A DNA stretch of 64,000 nt from [Flexibacter] sp. ATCC 35208. GTDB taxonomy: Bacteria; Bacteroidota; Bacteroidia; Chitinophagales; Chitinophagaceae. The stretch covers positions 1 to 64,000 of the forward strand of contig NZ_MTKN01000033.1 in assembly GCF_001975825.1 (NCBI RefSeq), written 5' to 3'. The first letter of the stretch is position 1. Every line of letters starts with the position of its first letter. Below are positions 52,970-63,276 of this stretch, piece by piece. Below the pieces are notes generated by a model. The model was not told the origin of the DNA. It worked only from the letters and a program-made list of their open reading frames with translations, and did not search any database. A program made the translations under genes and the position numbers.

Positions 52970-55732
52970 ATGAGAGCAATATTAGCACTGATAGGCATGT
53001 TGATGACTATAACAGCACATGCACAATTAACGGGGAAAGTAGTAGATCCGGATACAGGCACCCCTGTTCCGGGAGCGAGTGTATTGATTAAGTCTACCAC
53101 GACAGGGGCGCTGACCGATACGGCGGGGGTATTCCATTTACCTTTTTCGGGGGCATTTCCCGTGAAGCTGGTGGTGACTTACGTTGGTTATGGTAATAAG
53201 GAAGTGGTGCTAAAGAATGCCAGCTTTGTTACAATTACGTTATCTGAAAAACAAATTACACACTTGAATGACGTGGTAGTGACAGCGTCACGTCATTCGG
53301 AATCCATCCTGCGTTCACCGGTTACCATCGAGAAGTTAAGCAGCAGGCAGCTGGCAGAAAGCCCGGCCGTGAGTGCCTATGAGGCGATTTCTTCACTAAA
53401 GGGGGTGAATACGTTGAATACGAGTTTGCTGTTTACAGTGTATAATACACGTGGGTTCCAGAATCCTACGAATTTGCGGTTTGTACAGCTGGTAGATGGG
53501 ATGGATAATCAGTCGCCGGTATTGAACTTCCCAATAGCGAATACGATTGGCGCAGGGGATCTGGATGTGGAGAGTGTGGAGTTGATACCGGGGGCGTCTT
53601 CGGCGCTGTACGGGTTGAGTGCAACGAATGGGTTGGTAAATACAATCACGAAGGATCCATGGTTGCATCAGGGGCTGAGTTTTAATTATAAAGGAGGGGT
53701 AAATAATCTTCATAATCCTTATAACTATGTGTCACCCTCAGCATATACCAGTATTTCATTGCGGTATGCGAAAGCGATTTCTGACCGGTTGGCATTTAAA
53801 GTGAACTTTGCATATACCCGTGGGAGTGATTGGGCTTCCGGTGATACTGCCAGGCAGACAAATTTGAATGCAGGAATTGGGTATGGTTCAATAGGCACAC
53901 GTCAGGATCCCGGGTACAATGGTGTGAATGTGTATGGCGATGAAAGTTATCGGACATTGACTCTGAATAGCCAGAGTGTGGTAGTAAGCCGCACAGGTTA
54001 TAAAGAAGCCGAGCTGACTGATTATGCATCTAAATTGCTGAAAGCAGATGCAACCTTAGTGTATAAATTCAATAATGATACCCGGTTGTCTTATTCTTAC
54101 AAAGGTGGTATCGTTGATAATATTTTTACCCGTGCAAATAAGCTGAAGTTTAAAAACTACACAGTACAACAGCATGGGATCACATTTAAATCTCCTGTGA
54201 TCTCTTATAAGGGATATGTGAATACGGAGAACTCAGGGGATTCTTATAATATCCGTTTCCTGGCTGATAATATTAATCGTACGTGGAAGAGCGATAGCCA
54301 GTGGTATAGTGATTTTACTACCGCATTTAATAGTAACTATTCTTCTGAAGGGAATATGAATACTGCCCTGCAGGCCGCAAGAACCGCTGCTGATAACGGT
54401 CGTATTGAAGCAGGTACTACCTCTTTTAATCATATAGCCGATAGTTTAAAACGCATTGGCAGCTGGACTTCAGGTGCGAAGTTTATTTCCAGAGGGTATT
54501 TTATTCATAATGAATTGCAGGCGGATCTGTCTAAATGGACCTCTAAAATTTTGGATGTGCAGATTGGTGCAGATTACAGATTTAGTTCTTTGCGCTCTGA
54601 TGGTACCTTTTATCCTGATACTACGGGAAGTCCTATTACCACATGGAAAGGCGGTGCTTTTGTGCAGTTAAGCAGGGAGATTATTCCCGGCAAATTAAAA
54701 GCGACAGGTTCCGTGCGCTATGATAAGGCACAATATATAGATGGACAATTCACTTCACGGCTTGGGTTGGTGTATTCTCCTACACCTCAGCATAATTTTC
54801 GTTTATCTTTTCAGAATGGTTACCGAATGCCTGTATTCCAGGATGCGTGGGCAAATCTGCGCTTAGGTACTACGCAGGTATTGGGTGGTATCAAACAGAA
54901 CCTGCAATCCTATGATATCATAGGGAACTCTTACTTCACTTCCAGTATAACAGCGTTTAATACGGCTGTCAACAAAGCTGTGAACGCAGGTACAGACAGG
55001 GATGAAGCTATTCAGGCGAATAAATCCCTGCTGGTAGCTGCGCCTATCAATTACATCAAACCAGAGAAGAACTTAACATTTGAACTGGGCTATAAGGGCT
55101 CATTGTTGAATGATAAATTGTTTGTGGATGTATCTGCTTTCTGGGTACAGTTTGATGGATTTATACAGGGTATTGGCGTGGGTAAAGTAAATCTCTCATC
55201 TGGGATATCCAACGATAGTCTGGCAGCAATCGCAGTAGCCGGAGGTAATTATTCCAGTTATTCTGTGTATACGAATACACCTTCTAAAGTATATAACTAT
55301 GGAGTATCTCTGGGTGTAGATTATGTATTACCAAAAGATTATCATTTCTCTGCGAATGCGACTTATAATGGGTTTGATCAGGCAGGGACGAAGGATGCTT
55401 ACCTGAGTTCAGGAGGGTTTAATACGCCCAGTTTTAGTGGAAGCTTTAGTTTGGGGAATACGCATGTGTATAAAAACTTTGGATTTAATGTGGCTTATCG
55501 CTGGTCAGGTGGTATTAACTGGGTGTCCAGTATTGCGAATGGATATGTACCGGCATGGGGTTCACTGGATGCGCAGGTTTCCTATCATATTCCCGCAGCG
55601 AAGAGTACGATCAGGATCGGTGGAAGCAATATCCTGAACAAATATTATACGCAGTATATGAGTGGGCCTTCTATTGGCGGCTTGTATTATGCGAGCTTCA
55701 CTTTTGATGAATTATTCAGTAAAAAGCACTAA
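52970..55732 (+). CDS. TonB-dependent outer-membrane receptor
   Basis: 920 residues. Signal peptide MRAILALIGMLMTITAHA, CarboxypepD_reg-like domain (~20-105, GKVVDPDTGTPVPGASVLIKS), plug domain with SILRSPVTIEKL near 110, NTRGFQNPTNLRFVQLVDGMDNQ near 160 and VELIPGASSALYGLSATNGLVN near 205-225, then a 22-stranded barrel ending in SFTFDELFSKKH. No SusD partner follows; instead a sulfatase gene begins 3 bp later. It is a paralogue of the receptor at 57248. Probably imports a sulfated organic compound or its product with energy from TonB; the ligand is inferred from the neighbour. Confidence 0.93.
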   Translation: MRAILALIGMLMTITAHAQLTGKVVDPDTGTPVPGASVLIKSTTTGALTDTAGVFHLPFSGAFPVKLVVTYVGYGNKEVVLKNASFVTITLSEKQITHLNDVVVTASRHSESILRSPVTIEKLSSRQLAESPAVSAYEAISSLKGVNTLNTSLLFTVYNTRGFQNPTNLRFVQLVDGMDNQSPVLNFPIANTIGAGDLDVESVELIPGASSALYGLSATNGLVNTITKDPWLHQGLSFNYKGGVNNLHNPYNYVSPSAYTSISLRYAKAISDRLAFKVNFAYTRGSDWASGDTARQTNLNAGIGYGSIGTRQDPGYNGVNVYGDESYRTLTLNSQSVVVSRTGYKEAELTDYASKLLKADATLVYKFNNDTRLSYSYKGGIVDNIFTRANKLKFKNYTVQQHGITFKSPVISYKGYVNTENSGDSYNIRFLADNINRTWKSDSQWYSDFTTAFNSNYSSEGNMNTALQAARTAADNGRIEAGTTSFNHIADSLKRIGSWTSGAKFISRGYFIHNELQADLSKWTSKILDVQIGADYRFSSLRSDGTFYPDTTGSPITTWKGGAFVQLSREIIPGKLKATGSVRYDKAQYIDGQFTSRLGLVYSPTPQHNFRLSFQNGYRMPVFQDAWANLRLGTTQVLGGIKQNLQSYDIIGNSYFTSSITAFNTAVNKAVNAGTDRDEAIQANKSLLVAAPINYIKPEKNLTFELGYKGSLLNDKLFVDVSAFWVQFDGFIQGIGVGKVNLSSGISNDSLAAIAVAGGNYSSYSVYTNTPSKVYNYGVSLGVDYVLPKDYHFSANATYNGFDQAGTKDAYLSSGGFNTPSFSGSFSLGNTHVYKNFGFNVAYRWSGGINWVSSIANGYVPAWGSLDAQVSYHIPAAKSTIRIGGSNILNKYYTQYMSGPSIGGLYYASFTFDELFSKKH

Positions 55733-55735
55733 TAA

Positions 55736-57175
55736 ATGAAAAGAAGATTTTTGTTACCTGTCGCATTGGGCACAGCTGTATTGTGCAGCTTTACAGGCAA
55801 AAAGCCGGCGCCTAACCGTCCGCCGAATGTCATTGTAATATTGGCAGATGACTTAGGATATAGTGATCTGCAGGCGTATGGAAATACGAAAGTACGGACG
55901 CCAAATATAGATGGATTAGGGAAAAGTGGGATACGGTTCACCACTGCATATGCAGCAGCGCCAATTTGTTCTCCTTCCCGTGCGGGGTTGATCACGGGGC
56001 GTAGCCAGGTACGATTTGGATATGAATTTATGCCAGATGGTAGTGGGGCTGCACAGAATGGGTTGCCAGCTTCTGAGCTCACGCTGGCGCAGTTGCTGCA
56101 TGCGCAGGGGTATGCTACTGGCATCGTAGGCAAATGGCACCTGGGTACTGGTGATGGCTTCTATCCTGATCAGAAAGGATTTGATTACAGCTATTATTTT
56201 CAGGCAGGGTTATCTCCTTATACAGAAGGGGAACTGGATACCACTAAATATGTGGGCATTCGTGCACCATGGGCATTGACGGATAAGATTGCATGGACAC
56301 CACGTAAGGGTGCGACTGCTATTCGAGAAGGCAGAGAGGTCGTGCAGGATACGGGTTACCTTACTTTTTCTTTGGCTAATAAAGCTTCGCAGTTTATACA
56401 GCAGCATAAAGACAAGCCTTACTTTTTATACCTGACCTTTAATGCGCCGCATGATCCATTCCAGGTGCCAAAGGCTTATTACAACAGGATAACTACAGAG
56501 AAGGATTCTCTTAAACGTATATACTATGGTATGATTGAAGCACTGGATGATGCTGTGGGTCAGGTATTGGCGCAGGTGAAAGCATCTGGTCAGGAAGATA
56601 ATACGATCATTTTCTTTACCAGTGATAATGGTGGTGCAAGTTATACCCGTGCGACAGATAATTATCCTTTGCGGGGTGGCAAGTGTACGCACTTTGAAGG
56701 TGGTTTGTCTGTACCATTTTATGTACGCTATACGGGGCATATAGCCAGCGGCGTGACATCAGCACAGGAGATATCTTCGCTGGATATTTTTGCTACTGCT
56801 GCGGCATTGTCCGGTGCGACACTACCTGCTGACAGGACTTATGATGGAGTGAACCTTGTACCTTTTTTACAAAAGGGAACGTTGAATAAGCATCCCCATG
56901 AGCAATTTGTTTGGAGAAGTGGGTTTTCAAAAGCGTTTAGGAGTGGGAACTGGAAGTTAGTGGTGAATGAGCATGATAAAAAAGAATGGTTGTTTGATCT
57001 GTCTAAGGATAGGGAAGAGAAAAATGATCTGTCAGCGTCACATCCGAAGGAGTTGAAACAATTGAAGGAGGAGTTGAAGAAGTATGAGGATACGCAGGTG
57101 CATTCTCCTTTGTGGGAGAGTCGGTATAATGCGACAGTTTCGGAGAGAGGGGAGGAATATACTTTCCCGATTTAA
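55736..57175 (+). CDS. Sulfatase (formylglycine-dependent)
   Basis: 479 residues. N-terminal hydrophobic signal (MKRRFLLPVALGTAVLCSFTG), then the alkaline-phosphatase-fold sulfatase: metal-binding DD in VIVILADDLGYSD near 40, the formylglycine signature in ICSPSRAGLITGR near 80 (CxPSR, Cys to be oxidised by an FGE/anSME enzyme encoded elsewhere), GKWHLG near 137 and FFTSDNGGASY near 300 (second metal site). Hydrolyses sulfate esters, likely in the periplasm. It follows the TonB receptor by 3 bp, so import and desulfation are coupled. Substrate class (glycan or small aryl/alkyl sulfate) cannot be told. Confidence 0.95.
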   Translation: MKRRFLLPVALGTAVLCSFTGKKPAPNRPPNVIVILADDLGYSDLQAYGNTKVRTPNIDGLGKSGIRFTTAYAAAPICSPSRAGLITGRSQVRFGYEFMPDGSGAAQNGLPASELTLAQLLHAQGYATGIVGKWHLGTGDGFYPDQKGFDYSYYFQAGLSPYTEGELDTTKYVGIRAPWALTDKIAWTPRKGATAIREGREVVQDTGYLTFSLANKASQFIQQHKDKPYFLYLTFNAPHDPFQVPKAYYNRITTEKDSLKRIYYGMIEALDDAVGQVLAQVKASGQEDNTIIFFTSDNGGASYTRATDNYPLRGGKCTHFEGGLSVPFYVRYTGHIASGVTSAQEISSLDIFATAAALSGATLPADRTYDGVNLVPFLQKGTLNKHPHEQFVWRSGFSKAFRSGNWKLVVNEHDKKEWLFDLSKDREEKNDLSASHPKELKQLKEELKKYEDTQVHSPLWESRYNATVSERGEEYTFPI

Positions 57176-57188
57176 ATATTTTTGAGTA

Positions 57189-57233
57189 CTAAATTGAAAC
57201 GCTTTTGCCGATGGCAAAAGCGTTTCAATTTAG
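57189..57233. terminator. Bidirectional terminator with 21-bp perfect stem
   Basis: CTAAATTGAAACGCTTTTGCC and its exact complement flank a 3-base loop. It lies between the stops of the sulfatase (plus) and the second TonB receptor (minus). Confidence 0.85.
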
Positions 57234-57247
57234 AGGTTGTTTTTTAT

Positions 57248-59998
57248 TTATTTCAGAAGGTCTTCGAAAAGCAAAGAGATATAATAAATACCTCCTGCCT
57301 TTGGATTACCAAATGATGTTTGATAATAGTGGTTAGTTATATTCGAACCACCAACTTTAATTGTCGCATTCACTTTTGGAATTCTATAGTTCACCTGTGC
57401 ATCCAGCGTAGCATACGCCGCTACTTCACCCTGCACAAAACTACTATTCCACGTAAACGCATCCTGCCATCTGTACATCACATTAAATCCAAGATTCTTA
57501 TATACATTCCTATTTGACAAACCTAGATTGAAACGATATTTAGGCGTGTTAAATGAATTAGATAATGTCTTTGAATCCTTCGTGATATCATTGTAAGATA
57601 CATTGCCAGTAATGGTCCATTTACCAATCAAATATTCCAGTCCCAACGCTCCCCCTTGTGTGACCACATCAGTAGGATTGTTTACATAAGTCGCAAAGAT
57701 ATTTGCTCTGCTAAATGATGGATCGGAAGCCAGCGGCTGTGTAGGTTGGATCAGTACCAGGTAAGAAAGGAAGTTTTTATACTTGCTGTAATAGTAGTAA
57801 GCATCTATCAACAGGCGGTTATTGATCAGCCCCTTATAACCTACTTCATAAGAACTCACGCTCTCAGGTCTGAACTTACCAAAGGTATACGTTTCCAGTT
57901 TGGTAGGATCACCGGTTGCAGCATATTGCTGAACGCTTGCCTGTGTATAGCCTTTTGTATTATACAGGTCATACTTTGAGATCAATGCAGGCAAGCCACC
58001 AATCAGTCTTGTATTGGAGCGGATAGGTAAATCTATGTACTGGTCCTGGTTGGTAGGATTACGATAAGCTGTCTGGAAGGAGAGCCGGATATTGTGTTGT
58101 GGTGCTACTGTGAATACACCAGAGATACGGGGTGTAAACCTGCCATCAAAGTTTTCGTTCTTATCATAGCGCACAGAACCTGTCAGTTTAATCCTGTCAT
58201 TTATCAGTTTCTTCCCCACCTGTACAAAGCCACCGTATTCATTGATTCCAATACGTCCGTTTGCATCGTCGAAGATGGTACCGTCTGAGTTAAGTGCGTA
58301 ATGGCGGAAACTAGCTCCTGCCTGCAATTCCAGTACTTTTACATGATCCGTGAAATCATAGAATCCTTCATAGTGGTACAGGTTTGTTTTATCATTGAAT
58401 TTAGCACCATTACGATCAGTACCAAACCCGATGTAGCGTTCCGTAATTGTCTTTTTCGCTGTGTTAAAGTTTTCAGAACCTGGTACTAAACGGTTTCTGT
58501 CTGCATATCCACGGGCAATGGCATGTGCTTCCAGATCCGTCTTTACACCCGGTGCACCCTGAAATACACCCAGTCTTGCCTGATTGTAAACAGTGGCATA
58601 TTCTGCAAACCAGCCACCTGTTACAGCGCCATTAGCATCGTAGGTAGCACTTGGGCTGTAAGTTTCATTGAGCAGGGTACCAAGCGCAGTCGCGTTGTAG
58701 GCTTCGCCGGAACGTTCCTGTGTGGTATATGCTCTTAAATAGAAGCGTTTGCCTCTCAGTTCCACCTTATACTGTCCCATGTCGAAATTGCGGAGAGAGT
58801 AGCGGTCGGAGCCGGTATACACCGTGGTACCTTTACCCCAGTTACCCTGAATAATACCTTCCAGGTTATCGGTGAATTTATAATGTAAAGCACCGCTTAA
58901 TTTTAGACTTTTAGTACCATAATCCACCAGGTCTTTTTCCCTGTAACCGGTACGTGACACCGCCACCCCATTCAGGTAACCTGCGCTGGTGCCATAGGTA
59001 GTTGTGATTTCATCACCATACACATTCACCCCATCATAATTGGGATCTGAGGCATGTGAGAAACCCGCTTTTGTCTTGCCATTTAAACGGTCATAATTAG
59101 TAGAATCCAAAGCCTGCCAGTCATCTGCCTGCAGGTAGCAGAGGTTCAGCTTAAATGCAAAGCGACCAAAAGCTTTTGCATAGCGGGCAGCAATGTCCGG
59201 GATAAAACCTACATAAGGTTGTTGTTGCTTACCTACATGGTTTACACCACTCTGCAACCGAAGGCTCAGTCCCTGGTATTCAAAAGGGCTTTTGCTGGTC
59301 ATAAGCAGGGTACCGTTCATACCACCTGCACCGTACAGGGCGGAAGATGCACCGGGCAGTAATTCAACAGAAGCGACATCCAGTTCGGAGAGGCCTAATA
59401 TGTTTCCTACAGAGAAGTTGAGACCGGGGGCCTGGTTATCCATGCCATCTACCAGCTGATTAAAACGGGTGTTTCCATTCGTATTGAAACCACGGGTCGT
59501 TACGGTACGGAAGGTGAGGCTTTGCATACTGGTTTCTACGCCTTTCAGAGAGGGGAGTGCATCGTAGAAATTGGGGGTAGGTGTTTCCCTGATGGCGGTA
59601 GCATTGAGTTTTTCGATAGACACCGGGGAGGCAAGGATAGATTCTGATACACGGCTGGCGGCGACTACTACTTCTTCACCCAGGATTTCGGTGGAGCTCA
59701 GCTGAATATTGTTACTTTCTTCATTCGAGACCTGTACCTGTTCGCTTTTAAAACCTACGGATGAGAAAATAAGTGTCAGCGGCAACGATCGGGTCGTGTT
59801 GAATTTATAGTGGCCGCTGCCATCGGTGATAGTCCCCGACAGGGTACCTTTTAAACTAACGGTTACACCAGGTAGGGGTTCGCCGGTAGTCTTATTAGTT
59901 ACGGTACCGGTAATGGTCTTTTGCTGGGCGTATGCTAACGTGAAAAGCTGTAATAACAGCATACAGCACAGACTGGCTTTTACAAAGCAGTTCTTCAT
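57248..59998 (-). CDS. TonB-dependent outer-membrane receptor, paralogue
   Basis: 916 residues. Signal peptide ending AYAQQ, CarboxypepD_reg-like domain (GTVTNKTTGEPLPGVTVSLKG), plug with SILASPVSIEKLNATAIRE near 115, TTRGFNTNGNTRFNQLVDGMDNQAPGLNF near 165-195 and VELLPGASSALYGAGGMNGTLLM near 210-232, and a barrel ending in YYISLLFEDLLK. The plug is clearly related to the receptor at 52970 (same SIL-SPV-IEKL, LVDGMDNQ and PGASSALYG segments), so the two are diverged duplicates facing each other around the sulfatase. No SusD. No strong promoter box is seen upstream. Ligand unknown. Confidence 0.93.
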   Translation of the reverse strand: MKNCFVKASLCCMLLLQLFTLAYAQQKTITGTVTNKTTGEPLPGVTVSLKGTLSGTITDGSGHYKFNTTRSLPLTLIFSSVGFKSEQVQVSNEESNNIQLSSTEILGEEVVVAASRVSESILASPVSIEKLNATAIRETPTPNFYDALPSLKGVETSMQSLTFRTVTTRGFNTNGNTRFNQLVDGMDNQAPGLNFSVGNILGLSELDVASVELLPGASSALYGAGGMNGTLLMTSKSPFEYQGLSLRLQSGVNHVGKQQQPYVGFIPDIAARYAKAFGRFAFKLNLCYLQADDWQALDSTNYDRLNGKTKAGFSHASDPNYDGVNVYGDEITTTYGTSAGYLNGVAVSRTGYREKDLVDYGTKSLKLSGALHYKFTDNLEGIIQGNWGKGTTVYTGSDRYSLRNFDMGQYKVELRGKRFYLRAYTTQERSGEAYNATALGTLLNETYSPSATYDANGAVTGGWFAEYATVYNQARLGVFQGAPGVKTDLEAHAIARGYADRNRLVPGSENFNTAKKTITERYIGFGTDRNGAKFNDKTNLYHYEGFYDFTDHVKVLELQAGASFRHYALNSDGTIFDDANGRIGINEYGGFVQVGKKLINDRIKLTGSVRYDKNENFDGRFTPRISGVFTVAPQHNIRLSFQTAYRNPTNQDQYIDLPIRSNTRLIGGLPALISKYDLYNTKGYTQASVQQYAATGDPTKLETYTFGKFRPESVSSYEVGYKGLINNRLLIDAYYYYSKYKNFLSYLVLIQPTQPLASDPSFSRANIFATYVNNPTDVVTQGGALGLEYLIGKWTITGNVSYNDITKDSKTLSNSFNTPKYRFNLGLSNRNVYKNLGFNVMYRWQDAFTWNSSFVQGEVAAYATLDAQVNYRIPKVNATIKVGGSNITNHYYQTSFGNPKAGGIYYISLLFEDLLK

Positions 59999-60075
59999 AT
60001 AGTGGCGATTTTTCGATTTTGATTGACGGGGTGTATAATTTTAATTGAATATAGGTAAATTATGTTAATAAAAAC

Positions 60076-60116
60076 AAAAAGGAAGGCTTCCGCTGTACGT
60101 GGAAGTCTTCCTTTTT
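60076..60116 (-). terminator. Terminator of the metal-efflux operon
   Basis: AAAAAGGAAG and CTTCC pair with GGAAG and CTTCCTTTTT with one mismatch. It lies 35 bp past the stop of the RND pump on the minus strand and may also act on the plus strand. Confidence 0.8.
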
Positions 60117-60120
60117 GGCG

Positions 60121-60139
60121 CTGGCTTGCGGCCGGCTTT
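60121..60139 (+). repeat. GC-rich dispersed motif, site d
   Basis: CTGGCTTGCGGCCGGCTTT, 12 bp before the stop codon of the RND pump gene (read from the left). It matches the minus strand of 14557-14571 with one change over 15 bases. Confidence 0.5.
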
Positions 60140-60150
60140 ATTAAATTGAA

Positions 60151-63100
60151 TTAATCCATTTTTTGACCAACTTTTCTATATCCAAGATAGAAGAACAGCG
60201 GGAATACTAACAGCGTCAGAATTGTTGCCGTAATCAGCCCCCCAATCACTACAATTGCCAGTGGTTTGGAAGTCTCGGAACCTATTCCTTTGGACAATGC
60301 CGCCGGTAACAACCCGATTGCCGCCATCAGTGCTGTCATTACCACCGGACGTACCCTTTCGCGCACACCATCCCTTATGGATATTTCAAGTGTATGGTGG
60401 TTGAAGTCGTGCTTTTTCACCTTGCCCATGTTATTCTTAAACACCGATATGAGGATCACCCCGTTCTGTATACAGATACCAAAGAGTGCAATGAAACCGA
60501 TACCTGCAGAGATACTGAAGTTTGTGTTACTTATGAGCAGGGCAGCGATACCCCCGATGATCGCAAATGGTACGTTGATCAATACAAGGCCTGCATCCTT
60601 CACATTTCCAAACATCACAAACAGGATCAGGAAGATCAGCATCAAACTGATTGGTACTACCTGAGTAAGGCGCTGAGTGGCACGTTGCTGGTTTTCAAAG
60701 TCTCCCGCCCACTGCATTTCATAGCCTTTATCCAGCTTCACATCCTTATTCACTTTGGCCTGTGCTTCCGCAATCACACTACCCATATCACGACCACGTA
60801 CAGAGAATTTTACAGCAGTATAGCGCCTGTTATCATCTCTGAAGATGATGCTCGGACCTGTCAGGGTCTTGATGTTCGCAATGTTTTTGATAGGTACTTT
60901 TGCACCACGCAGGGTAGGTACCATCAGGTCACTGATCGCTTCTGCATTGTTACGGTATTGCTCTTCGTAACGCAGACGCAGCTGGAACTTACGCTCACCT
61001 TCATAGATCTGTGTAACGGCTTTACCACCAATCGCCATTTCGATAATCGCATTGGCATCGGCAGTCGTTACACCATACAGGGCCATTTTATTTTCATCCA
61101 GTTCAATATCCATTTCAGGCTGACCAATGTTCTTGATGACACCTAAGTCTGTCACACCCGGAATGTTCTTCATGATATCATATACCTGATTGGCTTTGCC
61201 TTCAGTATACACCAGACTATCTCCATAGATCTTCACACACAGGGAACCTTTCACACCGGATACCGCTTCTTCCACGTTGTCCATGATCGGCTGGGAGAAG
61301 TTCAGGTTGATACCCGGATACACAGCCAGTTTCTGCTGCATACGGTCAATCAATTCTTCTTTCGTAATACCGCTCTTCCATTGTTTTTTTGGATAGATAT
61401 CCACATGGAATTCGATGTTGTAGAAACCTGTTGCATCCGTACCATCATTTGGACGACCGGTTTGCGACATCACCTGTTTTACCTCCGGATAAGACAGGAT
61501 AATACGCCGCATTTTGTTGGCGATAGATTTGGATTCTTCAAGCGATACGCTGAGCGGACAGGTAGCACGGATATAGATCGCACCTTCATCCAGCTCAGGC
61601 AGGAACTCACTACCCAGGAATTTGAAGTTGAACAGACCTACTACCACTAAACCAACCGCAACCAGCAAAGAGAGCCGTTTATTTCTATATGTCCAGGCGA
61701 ACATTTTCATTACACCATTGGTAATGAACTCCACAAAAATATTGTGTTTCTCTCTTACATTCTTACGCAGTAAAATACTACTGAGCAATGGAATCAGGGT
61801 CAGGGTGAGGATCAATGCACCTAAGAGCGCAAAGCCCAGTGTCCATGCCAACGGAGAGAACATCTTACCTTCTACTTTCTGGAAAGAGAAGATAGGCAAC
61901 AGACCTGCGATGATGATCAGTTTGGAGAAGAAGATCGCTTTACCCAGTTCACCACCGGTATTCTTGATGATACCCAGTTTGGAAAGTTTGTTGAACCGCT
62001 CCATACCCATCTGGTGTGCCCGCTGATCTAACAACACAAAGATCCCTTCCACCATCACGACGGCACCGTCAATGATGATACCGAAGTCAATCGCCCCCAT
62101 CGACAGCAGGTTCGCAGACATGCCTTTTAGTGTGAGGCAGATAAATGCAAACAGCAGTGCCAGTGGAATTACAATCGCCACGATCACAGTCGTACGCCAG
62201 TCAGCCATAAAGAGGAATACGATCACCGTTACGAAGATGATACCTTCCAGCATGTTGTGCAATACGGTGTGTGTCGCGAATTCGATCAGGTCACTACGGT
62301 TATAGAATGTATTGATCTTTACATCGGGAGGCAGCACTTTGTCGTTCAGGTAGGTAATCCTATCCTGCACACGTTTGATCACCTCACTTGGGTTTTCACC
62401 TTTACGCATGACGATGATACCTTCCACCACATCGTTCTGTTTATCACGACCTACCTGACCTAAGCGGGGCAGGGCAGAGATAGCCACAGTACCGATATCT
62501 TTTACTAAAATAGGTGTACCATTGATGTTGTCAACGATGATGTTACCAATTTCTTCCGCATTGTTCAGCAAACCAATACCACGTACTACATAAGCCTGTG
62601 AGTTATCTACGATCACATCACCACCTACGTTGATATTACTTTTGGAAATCGCGTTTGATACATCCAGTGGGGTGATATTATAAGAAGCGAGTTTCTGTGG
62701 GTTTACGGCAATTTCATACGTTTTTACTTCCCCCCCAAAGCTCACCACATCGCCTACACCAGGTACGTTCAACAGGCGACGTTCAATCACCCAGTCCTGC
62801 AGTGTTTTCAGCTCTCTCACCGTCTTGGTTTTGCTCTCCAGCGTATAGCGGAAGATCTCACCGGTAGGGCCGGTAGGGGGCTGTACATCAGGGTCTGCAC
62901 CATCAGGCAGTTCCACATCACGGAGCAGGTTGTTTACCTGCTGACGGGCAAACGCATCGTCCACACCATCTTCAAAGATCACTTTCACCACTGACAGACC
63001 GAATACAGTCGTAGAACGAACAGATTCTTTTTTCTGTACAGGGTTCATGGCTATTTCCACGGGCACAGTCACAAACTTTTCTACCTCTTCGGCACTTCTG

Positions 63101-63273
63101 CCTGGCCATTGGGTAATAATAGTGATCTGAGTATTTGTTACATCCGGAAAAGCCTCAATGGGAATATTTTTGAATGCGATCACACCCCATACGACGAGGA
63201 CGATGGTCGCAAAACCTATGAAAAGCTTATTCTTTAACGAAAAAGCAATTATCTTTTTTATGACTTTCTGCAT
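60151..63273 (-). CDS. CzcA/CusA-family heavy-metal efflux RND permease
   Basis: 1040 residues, twelve membrane helices in the RND pattern (one at ~12-32, clusters at ~340-540 and ~860-1030) with two large periplasmic loops. The family signature DFGIIIDGAVVMVEGIFVLL near 395-415, with its proton-relay Asp, is intact; IPIEAFPDVTNTQITIITQWPGRSAEEVE near 33-60 and GSEFLPELDEGAIYIRATCPLSVSLEESKS near 545-575 are typical of the heavy-metal (HME) branch. Pumps divalent or monovalent metal ions from periplasm or cytoplasm through a TolC-like channel. Begins 3 bp after the adaptor gene. Metal (Zn/Co/Cd versus Cu/Ag) not resolved. Confidence 0.95.
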   Translation of the reverse strand: MQKVIKKIIAFSLKNKLFIGFATIVLVVWGVIAFKNIPIEAFPDVTNTQITIITQWPGRSAEEVEKFVTVPVEIAMNPVQKKESVRSTTVFGLSVVKVIFEDGVDDAFARQQVNNLLRDVELPDGADPDVQPPTGPTGEIFRYTLESKTKTVRELKTLQDWVIERRLLNVPGVGDVVSFGGEVKTYEIAVNPQKLASYNITPLDVSNAISKSNINVGGDVIVDNSQAYVVRGIGLLNNAEEIGNIIVDNINGTPILVKDIGTVAISALPRLGQVGRDKQNDVVEGIIVMRKGENPSEVIKRVQDRITYLNDKVLPPDVKINTFYNRSDLIEFATHTVLHNMLEGIIFVTVIVFLFMADWRTTVIVAIVIPLALLFAFICLTLKGMSANLLSMGAIDFGIIIDGAVVMVEGIFVLLDQRAHQMGMERFNKLSKLGIIKNTGGELGKAIFFSKLIIIAGLLPIFSFQKVEGKMFSPLAWTLGFALLGALILTLTLIPLLSSILLRKNVREKHNIFVEFITNGVMKMFAWTYRNKRLSLLVAVGLVVVGLFNFKFLGSEFLPELDEGAIYIRATCPLSVSLEESKSIANKMRRIILSYPEVKQVMSQTGRPNDGTDATGFYNIEFHVDIYPKKQWKSGITKEELIDRMQQKLAVYPGINLNFSQPIMDNVEEAVSGVKGSLCVKIYGDSLVYTEGKANQVYDIMKNIPGVTDLGVIKNIGQPEMDIELDENKMALYGVTTADANAIIEMAIGGKAVTQIYEGERKFQLRLRYEEQYRNNAEAISDLMVPTLRGAKVPIKNIANIKTLTGPSIIFRDDNRRYTAVKFSVRGRDMGSVIAEAQAKVNKDVKLDKGYEMQWAGDFENQQRATQRLTQVVPISLMLIFLILFVMFGNVKDAGLVLINVPFAIIGGIAALLISNTNFSISAGIGFIALFGICIQNGVILISVFKNNMGKVKKHDFNHHTLEISIRDGVRERVRPVVMTALMAAIGLLPAALSKGIGSETSKPLAIVVIGGLITATILTLLVFPLFFYLGYRKVGQKMD

Positions 63274-63276
63274 GGA

